Positions 47,211 to 54,946 of a stretch of DNA of 64,000 nt are shown here, in pieces. Origin of the DNA: Sporocytophaga myxococcoides DSM 11118 (GTDB taxonomy: Bacteria; Bacteroidota; Bacteroidia; Cytophagales; Cytophagaceae). Both the position numbers and the translations under genes were made by a program. Numbering within the stretch: position 1 is the first letter of the stretch; every line of letters begins with the position of its first letter. The stretch is taken from contig NZ_AUFX01000004.1 in the NCBI RefSeq assembly GCF_000426725.1, positions 434,001-498,000 of the forward strand. Reading direction: 5' to 3'. The notes under the pieces were generated by a model. The model was not told the origin of the DNA. It saw only the letters and a program-made list of their open reading frames with translations, and searched no databases.

Positions 47211-47381
47211 AAAATAATATTTTGTTTATATTTCTTTTCGGATTCTTTTCTCAAACTTACGATGACAAAAAGAAAGATACTCTTGACGCTCTCCTCCCAG
47301 GGATGAGAGCCTTCCTCCGTCTTTAAGAGATTAGTACCTATGCATACTTAAAACAGATCTACCAATGACTTATATATCGCT

Positions 47382-47930
47382 TTATTCTTCGTTGCTTGAA
47401 ATAAGACCAGAGCTGTTTAGTAACACTCTTCTCACATTAGATGGTTGCGCAATATAATCCGCTCTTCTCGCTGTATATAATCTGTTCTTTTCTATCCTGG
47501 TGATACATACTCTATCACTCTGATTACCTCCGAGAACATGGAAACATGAATTGTCTTCCCCAACATAAAGGCCAACGTGACCTGCAGATTTTCCATCCTT
47601 AGTTTTTCTTACAAAAACAAGCACATCACCTAACATAGGCACATCTGTTGCTTTCCCGAACGTTCCCCAATTCAAGGCCCACAATGGGTCCTTCACAACT
47701 TGTTTTGAACTTCTCTTCGCCACAACTGCCATAAACAGTCCACACCATGGTATCTCATCGGCCTTGTATACATCTGATACACCACCTCCTATTTCCTTTG
47801 CCCATTGAAGAATTACCGGATTATTTGCAGTCCCAGGTTTTTCCATTGTGCCGTAAAGCGCAAGTGCATTTTTTAACATCACTGGCCCCTGCTCTTCAGT
47901 AAGCCAACTGTATTTTGGTTCGATTGTCAT
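47382..47930 (-). CDS. CHAP/NlpC-P60-like amidase (TIGR02594 type)
   Basis: 182 residues, no signal peptide, as in many phage endolysins. Catalytic candidates are Cys63 in EIPWCGLFMAVVAKR, His118 in SAGHVGLYVG, and Asn136 in LGGNQSDRV, the Cys-His-polar triad of papain-like peptidoglycan hydrolases. The pattern matches the TIGR02594 family often found in prophages. It follows the SGNH hydrolase and lies just upstream of the IS110 insertion, within the lysis-type cassette. Predicted to cut peptide or amide bonds of peptidoglycan. Confidence 0.8.
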   Translation of the reverse strand: MTIEPKYSWLTEEQGPVMLKNALALYGTMEKPGTANNPVILQWAKEIGGGVSDVYKADEIPWCGLFMAVVAKRSSKQVVKDPLWALNWGTFGKATDVPMLGDVLVFVRKTKDGKSAGHVGLYVGEDNSCFHVLGGNQSDRVCITRIEKNRLYTARRADYIAQPSNVRRVLLNSSGLISSNEE

Positions 47931-48043
47931 AAGTATGCTAGTACTATAAAAACAAATGGATGAAAAAAGGAGATTTTTAGTCTCTCACCATTCTATGATA
48001 AAAATGAGTTATAATATATAAAATCAGGTTTCACAAAGTCCTA

Positions 48044-49570
48044 TTAAGGCGTTCCATATTCATAGAGTACACCACAATTGGTATATGCCTGTCCACCTGC
48101 ACCTGGGGTAACTGTTACAATAAACTGATCACTTCCATTCAATGCAATCCTTGTTGATTCAGTTGCTCCAAAGGTTACTGTCTGTGTTTTATTCTGAAAA
48201 CATTCCAGACTATGTGTCTCACTTCCGATTGTCCAAATAGTTTCTCTTGGCGCTGTGGCAGATGAAGCATTTGACCGGGAGCCGAATAATACCAGTTTAT
48301 ATTTCTTCCCTGCCCTTCCGGTAACTGTTATACTCCTTGCTGCAGTATTATTAAGTGCTGTTCTCATTGCTTCAGATGGAAAGCTATATCCAGTCCCCAT
48401 GTCTACTGTTTCACCATTAGAAACGGTTGAAAACGAAGGTGTTTTTATTTTTAAACCTGATGATGTTCCCAGACTATTTAATAATGATATGTCCGCTGAG
48501 GATATGCCGATATTATTGTATTGAGGTACTACTATTGTGCTTGCACCGAAGTTAAAATACACTGTTTGTAGCAACTGAATCCCCGGAACCATACTGGAAA
48601 CTACTGTCGAATAATAAGAATCCAATCTGGGAGCTAAAGCCTTTGCTTTGATCCTATAGTAATAAGTAGTATTTGCAACTGCACTATTGTCCTGATAAAT
48701 AGTCTGAAACGGTGTTAACGTAGTTAGCTCTGTGTAACCGCTAACAGCAGTCTGAGATCTTTCAATGACATATTCATCAACCCTTGCCGTCTCATTAATA
48801 ACTGATGAAATCACTGCAAGCGCCTGCTCAAACATTATCTGATGTCCTGCGTCATTAAAGTGTGTATCATCATACCTCAGATTGGTGAGTGCAGTTAAAT
48901 TGGTAGTTGTGTTTTCAGGAGTCCTCCAAACCAGATTATCGAAAAAGTTAATATATGTATCAAAATTGCTTTTAACATACTCTGATAATGTTTCCAGGTT
49001 TGTGCGCCTCACAATGTTAGTGCCAGTTCTAGGTTGTGTTGTAGTAGGAATAAACATTGCACCTGAAGCTTCAACAAGGGTTTTTATAGCCTGATAGTTA
49101 GGAACTATCTCAGTTGCTATATCATAACCACCTGTGACTATGTCATTACCTGCATTGGCGAATATTACAATGTCAGGATTAAATGACAATGCCTTTGTTA
49201 CGTTACATTCAGGATCCGGAAGAGGATAACCTGCTGGTGGAACAAAGCCTGTTTCACGGAACTGGTAACTTCCGTAGCCACCATGAGCTATATTCTGAAC
49301 ATCGATGCTTGCGCTATACGCTGGTAGCGACGCTTTTAATAATTCAACCCATGAGTGCGCCAGATCAGAAGCTCCTTCGCCTTTAGCAGACGAGGATCCG
49401 ATCACAACAATTGTTAATTTTCGTCTGAGTGTTTCATTTGTATCACCCAGGGTTAATTTAAGTCCGCTAGGCGCTTCACTAGGGTATGGAGATACAGTTA
49501 GTGTGGGAGTTGCAAGATTTTCCTGATCTTGAGTAAATCCCATCATTGAAAAAAGTCCAGCTAATAGCAT
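48044..49570 (-). CDS. SGNH/GDSL hydrolase with FnIII and fibre-type C-terminal domain
   Basis: 508 residues. A short hydrophobic N-terminus (MLLAGLFSMMGFTQ) may be an export signal. The SGNH domain covers about 50-255: block I VVIGSSSAKGEG (nucleophile Ser60), block II GGYGS near 97, block III NAGND near 142, and block V YDDTHFNDAGH with Asp234/His237. An FnIII-like unit lies near 262-330 (YVIERS to YYYRIKAKA). The final 170 residues are homologous to the end of the 891-residue fibre-like protein (TGYSFPSEAM; FGSRSNASSATAPRETIWTI; LECF). It may be a polysaccharide deacetylase/esterase sharing an attachment domain with the fibre. Confidence 0.82.
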   Translation of the reverse strand: MLLAGLFSMMGFTQDQENLATPTLTVSPYPSEAPSGLKLTLGDTNETLRRKLTIVVIGSSSAKGEGASDLAHSWVELLKASLPAYSASIDVQNIAHGGYGSYQFRETGFVPPAGYPLPDPECNVTKALSFNPDIVIFANAGNDIVTGGYDIATEIVPNYQAIKTLVEASGAMFIPTTTQPRTGTNIVRRTNLETLSEYVKSNFDTYINFFDNLVWRTPENTTTNLTALTNLRYDDTHFNDAGHQIMFEQALAVISSVINETARVDEYVIERSQTAVSGYTELTTLTPFQTIYQDNSAVANTTYYYRIKAKALAPRLDSYYSTVVSSMVPGIQLLQTVYFNFGASTIVVPQYNNIGISSADISLLNSLGTSSGLKIKTPSFSTVSNGETVDMGTGYSFPSEAMRTALNNTAARSITVTGRAGKKYKLVLFGSRSNASSATAPRETIWTIGSETHSLECFQNKTQTVTFGATESTRIALNGSDQFIVTVTPGAGGQAYTNCGVLYEYGTP

Positions 49571-49685
49571 GTTTTTAGATGTTTTATGAAATTATTAAAA
49601 AAGATCTCATAACCTCTTCTCTTAATTTCTTGGATTTAGTTTAATTACATTAATTATATTTTTTAATAATAGCCTATAAAGCTTA

Positions 49686-50231
49686 TTACCATGTCATACT
49701 TTGCTCCCACACGTCAGGGTGTGGTTTGGAATGGAATGGTTTACCTTTGGCATAATATTCAGGACAAACATCAATATGTATAAAAGACTGATCTGCCTGC
49801 AGGTATTCTTCATAGCCTATTCTGATTTTTATTCCAAGCTTAGAAGAAACCTCTTTCAATTTCTTTACACGTTCCCTTGTCTGGATGATAGAATCGGTAT
49901 CTATGTCAACAGCCATTTTTGCAACATGTGGCGAAAATTTAGCTGCCCGGTATCCTGCTCTTCTCAATTGTTCCTGCTTCGCATTGCTTCTATTGAAAGC
50001 ATTGATCTTTAAAGGCACTCCCAAAGTTTCTCTCAAACCATCCATAACCCGGATTAACTGTTCATTCACAATAAGCTCACCGTATTCTTTAAGATCCTGC
50101 ATAAATTTTGGTTCTTTAAGACTGAAATGCTTACCTATCTGATCTGACCCAGCTTTCAGATCATATTTTTCATGCCATTCTTTCAATGTGGTGAACTGGC
50201 CATTCTTTAATATTACAGTGATTGCATTCAT
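49686..50231 (-). CDS. M15-type peptidase, endolysin-like
   Basis: 181 residues, no signal peptide. Zinc-ligand pattern of Peptidase_M15_3 (VanX/VanY-like): His102 and Asp109 in FSPHVAKMAVDID and His152 with Asp154 in SFIHIDVCPEYY. INAFNRSNAKQEQLRRAG upstream resembles the conserved substrate region. Such enzymes cleave L-Ala-D-Glu or D-Ala-D-Ala bonds and serve as phage endolysins; lack of a signal peptide fits holin-dependent export. It lies 82 bases after the holin-like gene. Confidence 0.85.
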   Translation of the reverse strand: MNAITVILKNGQFTTLKEWHEKYDLKAGSDQIGKHFSLKEPKFMQDLKEYGELIVNEQLIRVMDGLRETLGVPLKINAFNRSNAKQEQLRRAGYRAAKFSPHVAKMAVDIDTDSIIQTRERVKKLKEVSSKLGIKIRIGYEEYLQADQSFIHIDVCPEYYAKGKPFHSKPHPDVWEQSMTW

Positions 50232-50313
50232 AATATTGATAAAAAATTTTAAGCTTTCTGATGATCCATGTTATCGCACAGTATATAAATGTTCACAGTA
50301 AAAAAATAGAGCG

Positions 50314-50823
50314 TTATAAAGTATTACCTATTCTGGATTTTATTTTATCAATCCAATATGTTTTTCTTTTGCCTTGGATAATCGCGGCATTCTCAAGGAT
50401 GCTTATGATGTGCTCTGCAACAATCTGAACAACAAAGAACAAGTGAAGCCATTCAAAAATTTCTGCCACTGTATCGCTTCCCCTCTCTCTGTAAGAGTTT
50501 GAGAAGACATAGGGAACTGCTATCAGAATAAGATAACAAGCGGACTTCACGGTAAATCTTGCAAACTTCTGACTGCTGAAATTTTGCCTTCTTATATGAG
50601 ATGCATAGACTCCACTCAGGATTTCTATGATCATGGCAATTATCAAAGCTCCGAATGCCAATTCATCAAGTCCGAATATTTTGTTTATAACTGAAACCGG
50701 AATGCCCAGGATCATAAAAAAAGTGAGGAGATTGTACTTAATGGTAGGCAATAAGCTTTGTACAAATTCGAATGAGTTGTTAAATTCAAATCCTGCTAAA
50801 ATGTTTGATAGGTAATTTTTCAT
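50314..50823 (-). CDS. holin-like membrane protein (holin family 4 type)
   Basis: 169 residues with three to four hydrophobic segments: LLTFFMILGIPVSVI (about 34-48), AFGALIIAMIIEILSGVYA (56-74), SACYLILIAVPYVF (92-106) and LHLFFVVQIVAEHIISIL (125-143). The pattern MIIEILSGVYAS followed by KFARFTVKSACYL resembles toxin-secretion/lysis holins of the phage_holin_4 group. It directly precedes an M15 endolysin-like gene, the classic holin-endolysin order. It has a structured GC-rich leader. Confidence 0.78.
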   Translation of the reverse strand: MKNYLSNILAGFEFNNSFEFVQSLLPTIKYNLLTFFMILGIPVSVINKIFGLDELAFGALIIAMIIEILSGVYASHIRRQNFSSQKFARFTVKSACYLILIAVPYVFSNSYRERGSDTVAEIFEWLHLFFVVQIVAEHIISILENAAIIQGKRKTYWIDKIKSRIGNTL

Positions 50824-50844
50824 AATTAAAACTGTTTTTATTTT

Positions 50845-50906
50845 AAGCCGTCCTCCGGCTTTTGTATGCTAAACAAATGCCGCAGCCTTACGGGGCGTAT
50901 AGCATT
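50845..50906 (-). promoter_or_regulatory. GC-rich structured leader upstream of the holin-like gene
   Basis: In strongly AT-rich surroundings, 60 bases are GC-rich and contain two potential stems: AAGCCG/CGGCTT (50845-50861) and ATGCTA/TAGCAT (50866-50905) with GCC/GGC pairs between. The minus-strand copy would lie in the 5' leader of the holin-like transcript. It could be a regulatory RNA element; no known class is recognised. Confidence 0.35.
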
Positions 50907-51370
50907 ATAAATGGATCGGAGAAGACATGAGCATTTTTTTCTGTTTAAACAATAAGCTAAAAATATGTCTCCGTTTCCCAGCTCGTAAATCTTCTGCCAA
51001 TCCTAAAAATGTTCTTGTGACGTCGATTATGATACAAATGTGCACTATGATTTTTCAGATTACAAATTGCCTTTTGGCCTTACTAACACTGATGCAGAGC
51101 CAGATGTATCTATGTGCGGTATGATACTTTTTCAATTCTGATTTTCTTAATAAGTAAGCTCTGAAACTTAAAGACATGTAACTCACAAAATATTTTTTTG
51201 CAGGTCAACCAAAATATCTTTTGCAAAGCTGAAGTTTACATAAAAATTTAACTCAATCTGGAACGCTTATGAAACAAGTGAAGACGCATTCTTTCATTTT
51301 GAGATAAGAAGACTTATACAAAATCATTTTATCCTCAGGTTTCAAATGTTTAACAAGAAAATTCATTAAT
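50907..51370. other. gene-free region between late and early parts of the element
   Basis: About 460 bases with only low-complexity short frames; a plus-strand frame at 50927-51124 lacks coding character. The promoter for the lysis and fibre genes should be here or in the GC-rich leader, but I could not identify it. Confidence 0.4.
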
Positions 51371-51396
51371 AAAAAAAAGCCCTGCTATTGAGGGCT
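51371..51396 (-). terminator. terminator after the 104-residue early gene
   Basis: Minus strand GCCCT/AGGGC stem with a 7-base loop followed by TTTTTTTATT. It lies about 108 bases after the stop of the 104-residue gene and separates the early from the lysis/fibre genes. Confidence 0.8.
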
Positions 51397-51503
51397 TCAT
51401 TGAAAATACGTTTAGAAACTTAGATAGAACTCTTATCTCACTCAAAGATGGTTGTTCTTAATAACTGTATTAGTAATTATTTATTTAAAAATTAATGTTT
51501 CGC

Positions 51504-51818
51504 TTACCAGTTTAAATGAGCATACTTTTTTACAAAAAATATTTTATTAGGCCTATCATCCTTAAGATGTTTTAGAATATGTATGTTATCCTGAATTATA
51601 TCAGGTATCGTTGCAGTGCTTAAGAAGAATTCATTAGCCAGAGCCTCTATAATGGCCGTGTAGCGCATGTCTGAAAAGTTTCCGTAAAAATAGTAACGAT
51701 GAATTAAGCACTCATTTCGTTTTGCATGAAGTTCAGAGCTGCGTCCTTTCTTTTTTGTCCCCGAGGTTGTAGAAGACTCTTCAAAGATATCTGTAAACAA
51801 GGTTAGTGATCCGCGCAT
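51504..51818 (-). CDS. small phage-type protein, possible regulator
   Basis: 104 residues, basic and mostly helical. The stretch ELHAKRNECLIHRYYFYGNFSDMRYTAIIEALANEFFLSTATIPDIIQDN has the look of a small DNA-binding module that I associate with Bacteroidota Mu-like phages (key residues R-N-E, YYFYG, EFFLS, IIQ). I cannot confirm the family. Position at the end of the early block and before the lysis genes would suit a late-gene activator, but this is speculation. Confidence 0.5.
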   Translation of the reverse strand: MRGSLTLFTDIFEESSTTSGTKKKGRSSELHAKRNECLIHRYYFYGNFSDMRYTAIIEALANEFFLSTATIPDIIQDNIHILKHLKDDRPNKIFFVKKYAHLNW

Positions 51819-51899
51819 AATTGTATACTAGTTTTTAATGTTGGCATGAAAGCGCCTGAAGTTTGAATAGGGATAGAAATAATTTTAAAAGGTTTTGGA

Positions 51900-52094
51900 T
51901 TATAAGTCCGATAAAAGGTCGATTAATATTACAGCATGTTGTTCATCTCCATGCCTCTTGTCTGGCGAAAGGGCATACCACCTCAGAGCGCTGGCCAAAG
52001 CTGACTTTATGTACCTTCGTCTTTCTTCAGCATCCTTGGCGAAAATTGTAATTTTGTTTTCGAGGGCAGTAGTTAGGGGCTCTGTTCTTTTCAT
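51900..52094 (-). CDS. small hypothetical protein, 64 residues
   Basis: Short helical, charged protein (MKRTEPLTTALENKITIF; ending AVILIDLLSDL). A neighbouring ATG one codon upstream is an equal start. It lies 81 bases before the 104-residue gene on the same strand. Coding status is moderately supported by its regular residue composition and position within the early gene series. No family recognised. Confidence 0.4.
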   Translation of the reverse strand: MKRTEPLTTALENKITIFAKDAEERRRYIKSALASALRWYALSPDKRHGDEQHAVILIDLLSDL

Positions 52095-52097
52095 CAT

Positions 52098-52882
52098 TTT
52101 ACAAAAATTAAATAGTACTATAAAAATTTTATCAAGTTACTGGTAAACGGAAAATCATATCATTGTATTTTCCTTCAACTAAATAAAAACAATATTTATG
52201 CCTGTTTTAATTTAGTTGGTCTCACTAAACTATCAAATATGCTCGCAATTCATTTGCATTACTGAATAATTGTAAAGCAATATTTGCCATATCGACATAC
52301 CATCCTTTAACTCAATCATATAGGATGATGGTGATATCAATCATTCTATATTGCCATTGCTTTATAGCACATGATGAGTTTCAGTCACTTTGATTTCACT
52401 GGCTTTGCTGTAATCTGATATTGAGCTGGTTCTTTCTGTCTCAATCAAAAATGCTATATATATATTTAAGTATCTATTTATAATTTGCTACAGCAATGCT
52501 GCTTATTCATTGTCATACAAGTCTTATATAGTTGTATCTCTACAACTCAATTCATAACAAATTAATATACAGCCTTCTCTAGCCACTGTATTCATTGATA
52601 GAATAACATCTGTCTTTGCTTTGAAAAATGTGTGGCATTGTCCCCAAGATTAATTTTAAGAAACAGGAATCTCAAAAAAAAAAATATCAAAGCTCTTCAA
52701 AGATTCAGTATCAAATGATTCCATTACATAGCCCTTTATAATCGTTTAAAAATCCTTTGTAACATATTGATTCATGCTGCCATGAGCCTTGATACTGTTG
52801 CTTTTCTATTAAGAAAATGTTGAAGGAATTAACAATTTAAATCTTATCTAAAAATCAATTACTTAATCAAACACCTTTATGA
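52098..52882. other. gene-poor gap in the early region
   Basis: About 785 bases with no frame of coding character, several homopolymer runs and short degenerate inverted repeats. In a Mu-like early region transposase genes would be expected nearby, so this could be a deletion scar or decayed sequence, but I found no recognisable remnant. Confidence 0.4.
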
Positions 52883-53248
52883 TTACACCATTTGCATAGA
52901 TATCTGCTTTACTATTTTTCCTGCAAGGATATTATGAAAAGGGTGTTCAAAATCAATTTCGTTGAACCATAAGAATAATGTACGGGCCTGTGATCGTGAT
53001 AATTTTATAGTTGTATTATCTGAACAGGTTTGGAATTTTTTCTCTAAGCTTTTCTTTAATTCTTCCAATATCAGAATCTCCAATTCATGCTCATCATCAA
53101 CAGGTTGAGCTGACAGACATATGAAAATCATAATTCCGATATCACTCAGATCGGACTTCTTAACTTTTATCAAATAACAATCTCTCGCTACTGCTGTAAA
53201 TCTTGCATTCGATAAATCATTGGTGGGTGAAAATATACTAGTACGCAT
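52883..53248 (-). CDS. hypothetical early-region protein, 121 residues
   Basis: I do not recognise the family. 121 residues, no signal peptide, with a hydrophobic stretch IGIMIFICLSAQ near residue 37 and a charged helical middle (ELEILILEELKKSLEKKF). The C-terminal half contains TIKLSRSQARTLFLWF. It lies between the 76-residue coiled-coil gene and the gene-poor gap, on the strand of the early series. Confidence 0.55.
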   Translation of the reverse strand: MRTSIFSPTNDLSNARFTAVARDCYLIKVKKSDLSDIGIMIFICLSAQPVDDEHELEILILEELKKSLEKKFQTCSDNTTIKLSRSQARTLFLWFNEIDFEHPFHNILAGKIVKQISMQMV

Positions 53249-53339
53249 CTTTGAACTGCTTTATAAATTTGTTCAGATTTAATTTATTAGAATGTATGTT
53301 TTGTATCCTGACCATATTGGTAGTGTGAAAATGAATTAT

Positions 53340-53570
53340 CTAAGAATCCTTTTTATATCTTTCCAACTCTTCATTGATTTCATTAAGCTTTCGCTGCGAT
53401 TTAAGATACTCTTCATGTATCTCTTCTATCATCTCATTAATCTTTAATAGCGACTTAAAATGCTCTTCGTTGAGCTCTTGCATCTTATATTCTATCAATC
53501 TTTGTTCCTTTAACAGTCTCTGTATTTTTATAAGTCGTTGAGTTTCCCTGCAGAATGTATTTGCTTCCAT
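53340..53570 (-). CDS. small coiled-coil protein of the early region
   Basis: 76 residues, almost entirely predicted coiled coil (RLIKIQRLLKEQRLIEYKMQ and IHEEYLKSQRKLNEINEEL), highly charged with no membrane segment. It lies between the Gam-like gene and the 121-residue gene. No function known; an oligomeric phage accessory protein is possible. Confidence 0.6.
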   Translation of the reverse strand: MEANTFCRETQRLIKIQRLLKEQRLIEYKMQELNEEHFKSLLKINEMIEEIHEEYLKSQRKLNEINEELERYKKDS

Positions 53571-53665
53571 TGATATAAATTTTTATATGTTCTTAGAATA
53601 TGATCATTGAGGACCGTTTGTGTAAGTAGTGTTTTGATCAGGCAACCAAAACACTATATTTAAAA

Positions 53666-54178
53666 TTATTGACTTAATCCCTTCTTTGTGTTGATATAAA
53701 AGGTCTCATCTTGATCAACAAATATTCCAATCTTATCAAACATCTGTTTAACTTCGGGATCATTGCGATCAGCCAATAATCTATCCTTTGCAGGTTCTTC
53801 AATCTTTCTGATATAATCTGGTAGAAATTCCTTTAAAAGATTAGTAACACTACTCCAAGTATAACCCTTTCTGGTCTTGAGTTTTGGAGCTCCTGTACGA
53901 AATCCTAAAACACCATCCTGGAACTTTATACTTTTTTTACCTTTAAACTCTTCTCTATGGCTCTCTGCATAAGAGTGAAGTGCCTCAAAAGCAATTTTCT
54001 GTTGTTCCTGCAATTGCTGGATTTCCTCTTTATACTTTTTCTCTATAAAAGAAATTTCTTCATTCTTCTTTGCTAAAAGCTGATTGTGCCTTGTGCTAGC
54101 CAGTGCGAAATCTGCAAAGATTTCCTCTGCGGCTGTCCTATTTACAGGGCCGCTAAGCGTTTTCTTAATTCTTGTCAT
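53666..54178 (-). CDS. Mu Gam-like host-nuclease inhibitor
   Basis: 170 residues. N-terminus KKTLSGPVNRTAAEEIFAD, then a long coiled-coil hairpin helix (residues about 35-85), and a C-terminal domain with DGVLGFRTGAPKLKTRKGY, FLPDYIRKIEEPAKDRLLAD and GIFVDQDETFYI. This is the layout of phage Mu Gam (PF07352), a Ku-like protein that binds double-stranded DNA ends and blocks exonucleases. It is the clearest sign that the element descends from a Mu-like transposable phage. Confidence 0.85.
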   Translation of the reverse strand: MTRIKKTLSGPVNRTAAEEIFADFALASTRHNQLLAKKNEEISFIEKKYKEEIQQLQEQQKIAFEALHSYAESHREEFKGKKSIKFQDGVLGFRTGAPKLKTRKGYTWSSVTNLLKEFLPDYIRKIEEPAKDRLLADRNDPEVKQMFDKIGIFVDQDETFYINTKKGLSQ

Positions 54179-54279
54179 TGTTGATTTATTTAAATGATGC
54201 TATAAAAATTCTGTATATAAAAAATAGACTTACACATGTTGATATGATATAAAAAATGAATACCAGCAACTTCCATCTA

Positions 54280-54720
54280 TCAATTGTCTGCATAACACAG
54301 TTCCTTTTTTCTAACAACTTCCTTAATTAGCAGATGAATGGCTTCATTGATATAGTCATGCATCTGACAGTAGACAGGGTTTAAGGAAGACAATAAAAAT
54401 TCAGGACTATTGCTTTCTATATATAGTTGCTCTGCTCCATGACGATCAGGATTTTTCTTTTCAAGGAAATTAGTGAAGTGGATGTCTCTATAGGACCATA
54501 ATATATTCCAGCACTCCCAAAAGAATTTACTTTCTCTTAATTCCTTATGAAGATCCATTGGTGCATTTTGGAATTTTATATTCTCGATAAACAGACTTCC
54601 TTGTAAAAATTGATGTTGACAGTATCTCTCTTCTGTCCATCCCAGGTAGTTTGTAATTGCCAATTTTAAAGAGTCAATCTCTTGTTGAGACATATGGCTA
54701 ATTAGTGAATTATAATTCAT
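54280..54720 (-). CDS. hypothetical early-region protein, 146 residues
   Basis: 146 residues, no recognised family. The N-terminus SHMSQQEIDSLKLAITNYLG is helical, followed by aromatic-rich segments (FFWECWNILWSYRDIHFTNF near 70-90). No signal peptide. It is the first gene of the minus-strand early series and faces the XRE regulator across a 226-base divergent region, the position of an early phage gene under repressor control. Confidence 0.55.
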   Translation of the reverse strand: MNYNSLISHMSQQEIDSLKLAITNYLGWTEERYCQHQFLQGSLFIENIKFQNAPMDLHKELRESKFFWECWNILWSYRDIHFTNFLEKKNPDRHGAEQLYIESNSPEFLLSSLNPVYCQMHDYINEAIHLLIKEVVRKKELCYADN

Positions 54721-54918
54721 AAAAAATCAAATTACTTTTATACATATTTCCTTTTTTACCATTCAATATTGAGCGAAACATCATGCATTTCAGCGACTAT
54801 CACAGAAGTATCATGTCTTTTTCCGGAGCTTTTTATTGTTTTTATGTCCATCCTCATTACTTTTGCTGTTGTTCCACTTAATGGTACAACAAAGAAATCC
54901 GAAAAAACCGACAAATGC

Positions 54919-54939
54919 AAATATTTTCGGAAAATATTT
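54919..54939. promoter_or_regulatory. 21-bp perfect palindrome, candidate XRE operator
   Basis: Arms AAATATTTTC and GAAAATATTT around a single G, perfectly symmetric, ending 7 bases before the preferred ATG of the XRE regulator. Position and symmetry fit an autoregulatory operator. I found no second exact copy in the divergent region. Confidence 0.55.
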
Positions 54940-54946
54940 TATTTAT

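Larger units (their letters stand above)
45896..47226 (-). mobile_element. decayed IS110-family insertion sequence
   Basis: An IS110-family transposase split by a frameshift (46049-47031) is bracketed by direct repeats of TTGCA, one variable base, then AATAATATTTTGTT at 45896-45915 and 47207-47226. IS110 elements lack terminal inverted repeats, so this 1.3-kb bracket is my best estimate of the boundaries. Non-coding flanks are about 150 and 180 bases. It sits between the CHAP-like gene and the spanin-like pair. Confidence 0.6.

Noticed and set aside
22470-50823. Extracellular contractile injection system or tailocin
   Set aside because: No sheath, tube, baseplate, spike or AAA+ recycling gene is visible, so calling it a contractile system is not supported; only a cargo-island possibility remains.
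50927-51124. 65-residue plus-strand frame in the gene-free region
   Set aside because: Low-complexity, against the direction of neighbours, no start context and no recognisable features.
44667-52257. Shared 14-base CGCAATTCATTTGC at about 44667 and 52244 as possible attachment sites
   Set aside because: A 14-base match is expected by chance in 64 kb of AT-rich DNA, and the positions do not bracket the element.
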